NCBI GenBank assembly: GCA_900175165.2
Contig: FWWN02000332.1
Coordinates: 1 to 19,579 of the forward strand
Source of the DNA: Rhizomucor pusillus
Taxonomy: Eukaryota > Mucoromycota > Mucoromycetes > Mucorales > Lichtheimiaceae
Direction of reading: 5' to 3'
DNA length: 19,579 bases
Below the pieces are notes generated by a model, which saw only the letters and a list, made by a program, of their open reading frames with translations, did no database searches and was not told where the DNA came from. This document shows, in pieces, positions 1 through 8,787 of the stretch. The translations under genes were made by a program, and so were the position numbers. Positions within the stretch are counted from its first letter, which is position 1; each line of letters begins with the position of its first letter.

Positions 1-719
1 TGCAGGATCTCCGTCATCCGCTTTTGGAGGTTCGCTGCAGATGATGGATATCTTAGCCGTTTGGTATTCCTCGTAATACGGCACACATGGCGCTTTGGAC
101 AATCCATTATCATGAGCTTCATTTTCAATCCTACAGTTGTAGCAAATTAGCTTGGCGCTTCTAGAAAGGAGGAACACAGTAAAGTAACATACCGCTCAAG
201 ACAAAGCTGACTGTCCGCAGCTGCTGAAGTTTATCTGGACAGTCCTTTGCCAGAACAAAAAGCATATCCTTAAGCGTCTTCGGAAGTTTAGTCCAGATTC
301 ATTCATCTAGTTCATAATCAATGGTTTTAAACAAGACATCGACTTTGGCGCCGACTCTCTTCCGACACATTGCATCGATTGTGGGTATGGAGCGACCAAA
401 GCTGACACGCTCCGAGCTAGCTTTCGACATAATTTCATCTCTAGAGCAATATCTCGTTAAAGATTTTCCAAAACCTTTTCAAGTTGGCAATAGCATACGT
501 CGTCACATCGACATTGCTCTGGTCGAAACAATGGTCTATCAAGACCCAAACTCTCTTCAGATAATCCGACTCAGAACAGGTGGAATTCAGGTAGCCGCTC
601 ATCAGAAGCTCGATGGCGGTCTCGAAGCTCTTCTCAAACCAGTGCATAACAGGCTGCTTCTGAGGATGAAACGAGAATCCTGCCTTGTAATTCCATAGGC
701 ATTCAGGATCAATCTGTTC
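1..719 (-). pseudogene. Broken C-terminal part of an uncharacterised dispersed fungal family
   Basis: Read on the minus strand, pieces of one protein can be followed through frameshifts. They are a segment with QPVMHWFEKSFETAIELL and RVWVLIDHCFD (719 to about 441), then KASSERVSFG and RKRVGAKVDVLFK, then LPKTLKDML, then after a likely intron (131-192, GTATGT...TGTAG) LKMKLMIMDCPKRHVCRI, running off the window edge. Breaks seen: a stop near 441, a frame change just after it, and a TGA near 305 where an adjacent frame reads ESGL before LPKTL, as expected from a lost base. I do not recognise a named domain. The order of motifs recalls multicopy uncharacterised proteins of Mucoromycota, from memory and unchecked. 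The 125-residue plus-strand ORF over this region is its shadow. It abuts the eEF1B-gamma relic. Function unknown; certainly not intact. Confidence 0.6.
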
Positions 720-724
720 CTTGC

Positions 725-1335
725 CAGTCAGCGTCTTGAAATATCATGTAGCATTCTTGCACTCGTCTTATATCTGCTTGACAATAACAGACTTGAATCC
801 GTTAACTAGCTGGCATGTCACAGCGATGTCCACAAAGTTACAACCTCGCCGAGGAAGTATTGCGTGTCACGATATAGTCATTGAATGCCTTGAGAGAACA
901 ATCCGTTCTTTCAACAGCAACGTTCATATTCGGCTTGACGTATGGGCGAATGCTGCGCAGGGCAAGGACCAGTGCTAATGTTTGCATAATTTGGGTCTTG
1001 TGGGCGGGTGTTGCACAAGCAAGCGCGAATTTTCCTTGTGGGCAGCAGCTGAATAGCACCGCGAGTATGGATAGATGACTCATATTCTCCGGGCTTTCGC
1101 TCATGCACTTGTCATAATGCACGATAGCTGAGGATTCAAACAAAGTGACCTCGTTGTGCTAGAAAGAAAATTAGTATTTCCCCCGTCAGGGCCTTTATAG
1201 AATTACTTGCCTATCCAAGACCGGTATTTTGCCCATGGGAAACTTGGCCAAGTACTCCGGAGCCTTGGTGCTCACCATTTCGATACAAAGCCTGGAAACC
1301 AACTCGAGTCCATTGTAGGCGGCCTAGGTAAGTGC
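725..1335 (-). pseudogene. eEF1B-gamma (translation elongation factor 1-gamma) pseudogene, GST-like half only
   Basis: The parent protein is the gamma subunit of the eEF1B nucleotide exchange complex: an N-terminal glutathione-S-transferase fold plus a C-terminal EF1G domain. Seen here on the minus strand: AAYNGLELV and APEYLAKFPMGKIPVLD (1335-1211), an intron-like gap (1159-1210, ending TTTCTAG, donor GC rather than GT), then TLFESSAIVHY, SIRPYVKPN, AVERTDCSLKAFNDYIVTR, and after two compensating frame changes (FLGE and VTL in the neighbouring frame) DIAVTCQLVNGFKSVI and NATxYFKTL. These match the thioredoxin-like and helical parts of the GST region in order. Two stops lie between KQI and YFKTL, and a TAG precedes AAYNG. 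The N-terminal strand and the whole C-terminal domain are missing. The retained intron argues for DNA duplication, not retroposition. Identification is strong; non-function is strong. Confidence 0.85.
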
Positions 1336-1416
1336 TAAAAAGCTGTCAGCCAAATATGCATGTCGAACCTTTTAAGTCTAAAGGTATATTTACTGTTATC
1401 TGCGCCTTCCATTACC

Positions 1417-1540
1417 TGCTTTGCACGCTTCAACGAATCAGGTTGCCCCAGAAGTTTTGAAAGTCCTCACCCAAAGGAGTGTTTGCCACAACGTACTCCA
1501 GATTGTCCTCGATAAATTTTGATATAGACGTGCGTTTGAC
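1417..1540 (-). pseudogene. Short coding relic, possibly N-terminal part of the left-edge family
   Basis: The minus strand reads TSISKFIEDNLEYVV, then ANTPLGEDFQNFWGNLIR, then a TGA and a GTAATG that could be a donor. The composition (FQNFW, NTPLGE) is coding-like. It lies on the same strand as the family fragment at 1-719, with the eEF1B-gamma relic between them. One reading is that it is the N-terminal part of the same family, interrupted by the inserted eEF1B-gamma segment. That is inference; no diagnostic motif supports it. Confidence 0.25.
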
Positions 1541-2061
1541 TTTTCCTTTGAAGAACAGCAGCGATAAGATGGTTCGATTTTCTTTTTTCAAATAACTCTA
1601 TCATTTGAAAAAAAATCTTTATGAACGCGAATGAGGTCTTTGAGTTGGACAAGGAAACACTAAGTACTTAGAGACTTTGGGCAGGTGCTTTTATGGAATA
1701 AGAAGCAAAGAATTAAGTCTAACAGTGGATGATTGTAATAAGAAGGAGTTCTAAATGATGTACCACCTCCATCGTTATTGAACATGATTATTCCATCTTT
1801 GTTCTCAGCCGCAAAATGGAAGCGAAAGAGCTGTTTATTGGTTGGCATCATAAGGCTATCCGCTTCGACACATCTTGGGGGCGGAGCTGGAAAACCTTGT
1901 GGGGGACTAGGGCAAAAAAAGAAAAAACAGTTGATGCGTTTAAAATGAACTGCCCTTTTTTAGGCGGAGATGCCTGCAAGTGCAGAGGTTTCCATCCAAG
2001 GACTCCCCTTTGAAAGTAAGAGGCTCAAAGGCTTTCTACATTCTGGAACGATCATGACTAT
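1541..2061. other. Intergenic stretch, no gene seen
   Basis: Only short ORFs without recognisable domains occur on either strand. The stretch contains A/T runs, for example near 1590-1616 and 1913-1926. It includes the promoter side of the Zn2Cys6 gene that starts at 2062. I see no RNA gene or repeat. Confidence 0.5.
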
Positions 2062-3989
2062 ATGAGCGAAACGTCTACTCGTACCGCTTGTTTCCGCTGT
2101 CGTCAATACAGGTAATACACCCTCAAATAGTCAATGCTACTGTGGATCTCACTTAGCTTGGGCCGTAAAGACAATCTTGTGATCGTAAACGACCAGCTTG
2201 CTACAAATGCGAACAACGAGGAGCAACCTGCATCTATCCCGAAGCAGCACCGTCACTCAGAACTCTGCAGGAAGCAACCAATGTATTGAGTGAGCGTATA
2301 AAGCGACTAGGTGGCTTGCTTGAGACATGCTCTCGACCAGCAAAATCAAAGGCAGGACAGTTGGACTGTCTTTCTATATACCCTTGCATCAAATGCCATC
2401 GAGACTTACAATACTGCAACCTCAAAAAACCCCAATGTCAACGCTGCAAGGACCAAGGATACGATTGCGTGTATGAGCGGGTTGAACCCAAAGTCACCTA
2501 TATTTTCCAGGCCGTTAGGTGCCTAAATGCGGTCCTGGACAGCTGGGAGGATGCAATCCAGCATCATAGTCTCGATAATGAGAGAAGGTTTCGAAAATCA
2601 CACCGTGTATCCTGGAAGATTGCAGCGAGCCCGAATGGATTGACTGTGCATTGCGATATGGCAACCTTGACTAGTTTGTTGGATGCATTGGATCTCGATA
2701 GAAAGCACGCTGCGCCTGATAGACCACGAATGTTGGCTGATTTAAAGAAATGTGCTTTCGCAATATGGGAAAAGTGGACCAGCCAAAACTACCGCCTGAT
2801 GCCGCAAGATTATCCGTTAGATATCAGCGAGGACTTGACTGATACTTTGGTCGAATTGTACTGTACCACGCCGTGTTGCGGTGACTTGCGTCTCCCAATT
2901 ATCGATTTGGACGACTTTTGGGAACGGTATCGCGATCCTATCAGAAGACCTTCAAAGTTGCTCATTTATGCAGTTTGTGCAATGGCAGCACGAAACGCAT
3001 TCCAGATCCATATCTGGAATAAACGTCCCGCGCATGAATCACCGCGTTACAACATGGGCAAGGCGTTATCGGTTGCGTATTGCAAAGTTGCTCGTGATAT
3101 GCTTGCAGACAGCTTTGACGAGCCATCGATGGACACCTGCTTGGCGGCTTTCATCCTGTCGTATTGCAGTCATCAGAACGGTTACCCTGGAGTTATTTAT
3201 ACATACGAGTGGATTTCGTTCACGATGGCAAATGAACTGGGCCTGTACGACAAAAACAGACCCATGACCTCGCGTGAAACTTTGCTTGTTTGGTGCCTAT
3301 ACTACTTTAATACCTGGTACAGGGTGTTGCAAGGTGGTTCTACCGTGTCACTATCGTCATCTCAGTTCTATCCACATCAACCGTTGCCTGACCTGCCTTG
3401 CGAGGATGTTGAAAACCGCGGAACGGACTATTACATACTTGGAGTATGGTCTCTGTTAATCCGAACTCAAATCCAGCGGGATAAGATCATGTCACTGCTT
3501 GTCAAGTCAGAAGAAAGCACGATGCGCGATTGGCTCGATATGCATCGGGAAGTAGAGTCTCTCGTCCAGACCTTACCAACAGACTGGCAACGACCAAACT
3601 ACTCATGCAGGGCCGGGACCCTGGCTGAGAGCTGTATCCTGCAAGTCCATATGGAGCTAAATATCAACAGGATACTCCTGTGCTCGCCGTTCATTACGTT
3701 CGACCGGGACAATCCGCATACGTGTTATTGCCTGTATGTATGCATGCAAGCAGCTTATTTTATCACATGCTCGGTTGAAGCCCTTGCGCAGCAATGCAGT
3801 GCGCCCGTGGTCGGTCTCTTGTTTGCGCAGAATGTTTATCTGAAACTTTTGGAGAATCCTGCTACGTACGATGCTGCAAAGCAGCAATTGAAACGCTGCG
3901 TCGACATTGCCAAGACGACGACAAGTTATATTTATGACTTTGAAATGACAAGAGTCTTGGTCGACCTTCTGGAACGCAATGTACCTTAA
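2062..3989 (+). CDS. Transcription factor with two tandem Zn2Cys6 clusters and a fungal-specific trans domain
   Basis: Model: join(2062..2111, 2171..3989), 622 residues. The intron 2112-2170 (GTAATA...GTAAAG) is placed so that the first cluster closes: C10, C13, C20, C27, C30, C37, exact C-x2-C-x6-C-x6-C-x2-C-x6-C spacing, with the basic run CDRKRP typical of DNA-contacting Zn2Cys6 domains. A second cluster with the same spacing follows at C89, C92, C99, C106, C109, C116 (CNLKKPQC in the middle). Starting the gene at the long single-exon ORF (2286) would lose the first cluster. Residues about 259-420 (PIIDLDDFWERY onward, SYCSHQNG, MANELGLYD) fit the fungal-specific transcription factor (middle homology) domain. 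The protein is expected to be a nuclear, sequence-specific regulator; its targets cannot be read from sequence. Neighbours give no pathway clue. Confidence 0.88.
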
Positions 3990-4766
3990 ATAGAAACTCG
4001 AAAGTTTGTGGCACCTGATCGAAAAAGAAAAAAGTTGGGCCTGACATATCTTTGCCGGTCCAGATGCTTTCACGCAGCCTGTACATATAATAACAAATTA
4101 AAAGATGTGCGTAAAAAAGCCATCCACTGACCATGTGAATAATCAACCAGAACATAGATACATACATGTCTCGCTCTAGCATGATACACATGCAACGAAT
4201 TCCTGCACGCGACAGACGGTCATTGATAATTGCACTAGCATTTTGTTCTTCTGTCATTGCTGACAACACATTGAAGATTGCACCTGGGCAACGTCACGGG
4301 TATCGTACTCATTTGAAGACAAACATTATCTTGACACAATACGATATTGAAAGCTACAGCGCAGCAACACAGTTCTGTCACCTCCCATCGGCATCGTTTC
4401 TTATGATATTTGTTTGAAGCAAATTTGTACATAGCTATCGATTTTGCATCAGAGAATGCGCTTGAGTCTGGATATAGTCGTCATCATCATAATCGTCATC
4501 TTGCTATCATATTGTGGCTTTTTCCACAAATATCGGGCCAGAACGGGTCATGTCCGACAGATAAAAGTGCAATCAAAGACTCATTTCCATGCACAAGCCG
4601 GCGATGGACTGCAAGGGACAAGACAATGTACGAAGGAGAAGGGAAAGTCTGGACCGACAAGGTACTTCTATTTTGGGCATAGCCTGCAATGCCCAATCGC
4701 TGGTCTTCAAAACAGGAAAACCAGGACCTGTATCCTTTTTCATACTCTTCTTTCCGTCAACATACA
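3990..4766. other. Intergenic region between the Zn2Cys6 gene and an F-box gene
   Basis: It serves as the 3' flank of the regulator and the 5' flank of the F-box gene. Small ORFs occur on both strands but none shows a domain or splice-supported extension. It contains two copies of TGTACATA (4080-4087 and 4426-4433), an AT-rich tract at about 4083-4101 that could be part of a polyadenylation region, and a purine-rich stretch near 4616-4650. No RNA gene seen. Confidence 0.5.
4080..4087 (+). promoter_or_regulatory. Candidate Pumilio response element downstream of the Zn2Cys6 gene
   Basis: TGTACATA matches the UGUANAUA consensus of classical Pumilio/Puf3 proteins. It lies about 90 nt after the stop codon at 3989 on the sense strand, a typical 3'UTR distance. 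The window encodes a Pumilio protein with exactly that predicted specificity. About one match per strand is expected by chance in a window of this size, so this is only a candidate. Confidence 0.25.
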
Positions 4767-5912
4767 ATGGACAGAATGTTCTGTGACTCGCCGTTACTCT
4801 ACGATTTACCTCTAGAGATTCTGTTAAAAGTTGCAAGCCATCTCGAGTTTGCAGACTTGTGGTATCTCGGCACCTGCTCACGACGTTGCCAAACAACAGT
4901 GCAGAAGCTTGTCTGGCACAAGTACCGCATCGACTTGACACGACCACACATTCATATGTTCGGACTACTCATCCACTCGGCAGTCGCATTTGTCGAGCGA
5001 CATGGTTACTGCGACGCAAAAAAGACAATTGTCAATTATCCTACGCTGCAGTCGGTGGCCAACAGACTCGCAGTCGAGATCTACGACAGAACTCCGAACA
5101 GCAACTGGCAACCATCCCTGGACTTCCTGCTTGACCGCATGCTTGGCATAATGATGGATCACGTACTGCTGGATCCGGTTCACGATCCACCTGTCAACTC
5201 TACCTTGGGCGATGTTCGTACAGAGCGAGAATTGCACAAGTATAACTCTACAAAGACAGCATCTCTCATTACAGAACTCTTAGCCACTTTCTATCCTACC
5301 TTAACCGCCCTCTTCGACAGCGATCCCGCCAAAGCCATCCATCATCGACTCCTCCTTGCTCACCTTTCTCGACATTTGGATGGACTTACTCATAGATACC
5401 ACCAGCACCACCGATGCCGTTTGCTTCTTCCATCCAGCGCACCGCAGACATCTGTCCAGCGAAGCTTCCGCGTCCTGATACAGTTTATCGGTTCTCTCTG
5501 TCAAACTGATCTCATGACAGCAGCCGATCTACATTTGCTGTCTCGGCAACGCATTATCGGTTTTTTTCTATCCCAACAAGCGCCACCACAGTCTACACTT
5601 GCAACTTTCAATACGGATATCCAGAACAACACCTCTACTGTGACCGCTATCCAGTACTACCAATGGCGGTTATGGGTTGAAGAAGTAGAGTTCAAGATGG
5701 CTGTGCTGCTTGATCTTTTACGTGCAGTTGTGTGTCGACAATATACTCGTTGGGATTCTGGCAAGGAGCTACAAATGATTGCCTCCTTTCTGAACGAGAC
5801 AGTGTCTACGATGGTCTCCTGTAAAAGTTATCTGACAGCGACGGGTGGCCCAAACATACCAGATGTATCCGCAACCGATGCTGTACTCCCAACCGTGTCA
5901 CCTTCACGGTGA
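4767..5912 (+). CDS. F-box protein
   Basis: A single-exon gene of 381 residues if translation starts at the ATG at 4767; an in-frame ATG at 4689 would add 26 residues. I prefer 4767 because the F-box then begins about 10 residues in, and the upstream extension looks like leader sequence. The F-box occupies about residues 10-52: YDLPLEILLKVASHLEFADL, then CSRRC and the late LVWHKY. F-box proteins recruit substrates to SCF ubiquitin ligases through Skp1. The rest is mostly helical-looking with conserved-type Trp and Tyr (YYQWRLWVEEVEF) but no recognised substrate-binding repeats such as WD40 or LRR. It converges with another F-box gene on the opposite strand. The C-terminal tail (SDATDAVLPTVSPSR-like) is low complexity. 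The F-box call is good; the substrate is unknown. Confidence 0.82.
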   Translation: MDRMFCDSPLLYDLPLEILLKVASHLEFADLWYLGTCSRRCQTTVQKLVWHKYRIDLTRPHIHMFGLLIHSAVAFVERHGYCDAKKTIVNYPTLQSVANRLAVEIYDRTPNSNWQPSLDFLLDRMLGIMMDHVLLDPVHDPPVNSTLGDVRTERELHKYNSTKTASLITELLATFYPTLTALFDSDPAKAIHHRLLLAHLSRHLDGLTHRYHQHHRCRLLLPSSAPQTSVQRSFRVLIQFIGSLCQTDLMTAADLHLLSRQRIIGFFLSQQAPPQSTLATFNTDIQNNTSTVTAIQYYQWRLWVEEVEFKMAVLLDLLRAVVCRQYTRWDSGKELQMIASFLNETVSTMVSCKSYLTATGGPNIPDVSATDAVLPTVSPSR

Positions 5913-6425
5913 TGAATGCCCAGAGATCGTGTCTGGACCCACCCATCCTAACCCCCACTCTTTCTCTCTCTCTCTTCCCACACCCCCCTCACCTCGCCGC
6001 CTATCTCGACTCTACCACCACTCGACCTCCCCGAAAATTCTACTCGTACACTAATCTGCACATCATTATTATCGTCGCCCTTGTACATGCATCTATTTTT
6101 AACTTCCTTTCTCTCACTCACACCTCATACATCCCTTGTCGACCCCTTCAGAAGGGAACAAGTGTATATCCATCTTCACTATCATCATTCTCCTTCTTTT
6201 ACATAAAATATGCGTTCGATTCTCTTTGCAGTTTAAATGAAATAATACAGTTAGATTAGATGCACTTGCAATATTTATATATGCAGGCGTGTATGTTTAT
6301 CACTGTTAGTGTCAAGAAGAAGAAAAGATATGATCATTAAATGATGCGTGCGGCTGCTTCTGTATGTATGGAAAAATGAAATGCTAACGTGGATCGCTTG
6401 TTTGGTCTCGTTCCTTCTTTTTAGA
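5913..6425. other. Convergent 3' intergenic region, pyrimidine-rich then AT-rich
   Basis: It lies between the stop codons of two converging F-box genes. The first part (about 5930-6030) is strongly C/T-rich on the plus strand and includes a TC dinucleotide run. The later part (6200-6360) is AT-rich, with several AATAAA-like hexamers (for example AAATAA near 6239), consistent with 3' ends. I see no gene here. Confidence 0.5.
5963..5974. repeat. TC dinucleotide microsatellite, six units
   Basis: A (TC)6 run inside the pyrimidine-rich tract just after the F-box stop codon. It is short and probably in the 3'UTR. Confidence 0.7.
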
Positions 6426-8221
6426 TTACGCGCATTGCTTGGAATGTAGATTGAGACAACGAGCGCAGAAGCAGTTGGAGCCGCATTTTTGGCAAGACTT
6501 TCTGCAATATTTACAGACTATCCTCTTGCGAATCTTGCCACCTGTTGCTCGCTCCAGTGAGAAACATTTGCAGTGGCCCAGCCCAGCCTCGTCAACGCAA
6601 GCCCGGCACCACTGTCCTTGGCATCCTGCGCCACACCCTGTTAAATCACACCGCGGACAGGCCACTATGCCGCATCGAGAACATTGGTTTGAAACGACAA
6701 CTCCTTCCTTGGTGCGACATTGGGTATGATAGACACCTTTGCATCCCGCACACCGCCGTTTAGCCATTACACAGCTCTGACTCTGCAGCTGATCGCAGAT
6801 GTATAGTGGTTTGTGGCACTGGTTGCATTTCAACGCTGATAACTGTATCGCTTTTTCGCGGCATTCAGGTCGCCCACAAAGACGAACAGAGCATCTGACA
6901 TACTATTAATATCAAGAAGTAGACAAACATCCTCCCCCGTTCTTACTTACCGATCGCATTTTGGTGCACATGTTAAGCATATGTGTATATTTACTATCCC
7001 GCATCCTGCACAGTTGAGTGTGGATGCTGCCGCGTCCGTCTGGCAGTAATCGCACAAGTGGCAATCCATCGATATCGGGCGACCAGCGAGTCGTTCCAAA
7101 GCATTAGAAATCACAGCAACATCCTGGCCTAAAGATTGCGGCGCATTTGGCTTCTTCTCCGATTCCTTTTGGTCTATGCCACGACGCAGTGTCTTGCCCA
7201 TCTCAAAGCGTTCCAAGCGCAGTCTTGTGTAGCTTCCCAGGGCCGAAATGTGCATCAACTTCCCGCTTAGCGGGAAGGAGCAGCATTCGAAGCAATTCTT
7301 GACGGACAGTCGCCTTAAATTGGGGAAGTTGAGCAGTACGTGGACAGCAGCGTCGGCAGTTATTAGAGAACCATCAAATTCTATTACAAAGACGGCGTGG
7401 TGAAGTTGGTACGATAGCAACGTGCGGGTCATGTCGTGAACCAGTTGGGTATCGACGCGATGCAAATCGTTTCGACGGAACCAAAGTCTGTACCATGCAT
7501 CTGGATGAAGTGCACTGTGACGGAAACCACGCGATACCTGTGCAAATCGAATGCGTGAAAAGGTATCAAGGTATTTCGCGATCGTGGTGAGTACGTTCGG
7601 CGGGAAATCTGCCAAGTTGGATGGCCGAGGATACCTCTGTGCTTGCGCGGCCAAGAACTTTTGTGTAATTGAAGATAGTGATCGCTGAGGAAGCAGCTGG
7701 ATCGAGTTGGGTTGTATTGCACGTACAGTTTCTGGTTTCTTGTACTCGACGGGTGTCGGCATAGGAACATCGCCGTTGCTGTGTGTAGCTACCGCCGGAT
7801 ATGCGACCTGAACAGCGTTAGATGATGCTGGCAGAGTTGTCGGAGCAGGATCATCTGATGTATGTATCTTGTGTTCTGGAACAATACACATCCGTGGGGA
7901 TGGCATCATTGTCTCAGTTGGCATAGCATACGGCTGAAATGTAAAATATGACGAATCTGCTGCTGGCTTGGGTGTAATGCTCTCGTTCTCCAGCTTTGTC
8001 TCTCGGGTCTCTACAATAACGGCGCTCTGCCCTGAGCGAGCAGCAACGTATGCCAAATCTGCTTCAGACAATCGGTCGAGAGGTACTGCAATCATCCCTC
8101 CTCCAGCTTTTCGTAACTTGACTTTGGTCTTTTGAAACAACGCAACGTACGCTGCCTCAACTTCGAACTTGCCGTCCTTGCCTTTCCACAATCGAGTATT
8201 TAATGTCTCTTGCTCGGTCAT
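6426..8221 (-). CDS. SHD1 domain plus F-box plus C-terminal cysteine-rich zinc-binding protein
   Basis: Model: complement(join(6426..6894, 6951..8221)), 579 residues. The intron (GTAAGT...ATGTCAG) rejoins CDR to CSVRLCG in frame. Residues about 9-60 (RLWKGKDGKFEVEA, LRKAGGGMIAVPLDRLSEADL) match SHD1, the Sla1 homology domain 1 known for binding NPF endocytic sorting signals. Residues about 204-245 (LADFPPNVLTTIAKYL, FAQVSRGF, WYRLWF) are an F-box. Residues 280-340 look leucine-rich (NLRRLSVKNC). From C387 to the end there are 36 cysteines, mostly in CxxC pairs, suggesting several RING- or B-box-like zinc sites that I cannot assign to one family. Inferred role: an SCF adaptor or self-contained ubiquitin-related factor acting on an endocytic or actin-linked partner. 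Domain calls are firm for SHD1 and the F-box; the combined role is inference. Confidence 0.85.
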
Positions 8222-8445
8222 TGATTAACCTCGTGAAGAAGAGTTCTTGCACTCCTTTTGTGCAACAATAGCCGGATTCAGGGAAATCATGCCAATTTTT
8301 TTTTTCTTGGTTGTTGTCAACTCAAAACACAATTGGTTATCCTTATTGACAACTAGCAGAGACGTATATGCTTAGGCAGATAACAACAACAAGTCTGAAC
8401 TTATATTTTACACTTACATTTTTTCTTTCAGAAGCCAACCGTAAT
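8222..8445. other. Divergent promoter region of the SHD1/F-box gene, with a possible 5'UTR intron
   Basis: Contains a ten-T run (about 8293-8302), an ATTGG box (CCAAT on the minus strand, about 8333) oriented toward the minus-strand gene, and on the plus strand a plausible intron 8364-8431 (GTATATG...TTTCTTTCAG) that would lie just upstream of the small ORF at 8446. Confidence 0.3.
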
Positions 8446-8568
8446 ATGGACAGCAATGTTCCTGAAAGCGTTATTGCGGAGGCACAATCAAAGCTCCTCG
8501 CTCTCAATCCCACCCCGAGCCCCGAGTCTTCAGTGCAGAAAGCTTTCATGACTTGCTCCAAAATTTAG
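8446..8568 (+). CDS. Possible small protein, 40 residues
   Basis: The ATG follows a well-formed polypyrimidine acceptor (TTTTTTCTTTCAG, ending 8431), suggesting a spliced 5'UTR. The predicted protein begins MDSNVPESVIAEAQSKLLAL and has a TPSPE segment. I recognise no family. Oddly, the neighbouring plus-strand frame continues past the stop with coding-like sequence (AESFHDLLQNLEEALHTN, to a stop at 8613-8615), as if the real product were longer and a frameshift separated the two halves. It may be a genuine small gene, a broken gene, or chance. Confidence 0.3.
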   Translation: MDSNVPESVIAEAQSKLLALNPTPSPESSVQKAFMTCSKI

Positions 8569-8787
8569 AAGAGGCATTACATACAAATCTTATTTTGCTT
8601 CTATCTCTAAGATGAATATGACATGTCATTTATGTAAAGTACCGTGAAGGCTAAAGAAACACCAGCGTTAGATAGGAGCAAGTAGAATATCAAGAGTATC
8701 AATACGGACTTAATATTGCCAATGGATGCAAACACTCTAGTTTGATATAACATGCATATTCTTTATTATTGAAGACTTGTTACATCA
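8569..8787. other. AT-rich 3' intergenic region
   Basis: No ORF of note. The sequence is AT-rich and includes the 3' end of the p27-domain gene on the minus strand; TTTATTATTG near 8761-8770 could be an AATAA-type signal for that strand. Confidence 0.4.

Noticed and set aside
321..698. 125-residue plus-strand ORF
   Set aside because: It lies antisense to the recognisable minus-strand family fragment, lacks any domain, and its openness follows from the opposite coding frame.
838..1143. 101-residue minus ORF first read as a SecA/helicase-like protein because of its IMQTLALVLAL stretch
   Set aside because: The flanking motifs (APEYLAKFPMGKIPVLD, LFESSAIVHY, DIAVTCQLV) fit eEF1B-gamma in order; the helicase resemblance was superficial.
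3657..4269. Two overlapping minus-strand ORFs of about 135 residues
   Set aside because: Largely antisense to the end of the Zn2Cys6 gene and its 3' flank; no domain and no convincing splice extension.
4166..4815. Several short plus-strand ORFs before the F-box gene
   Set aside because: Mutually overlapping frames without domains; the F-box ORF accounts for the end of the stretch.
8343..8561. 72-residue minus-strand ORF over the promoter region
   Set aside because: Antisense to the small plus-strand ORF and its likely leader intron; no recognisable domain.
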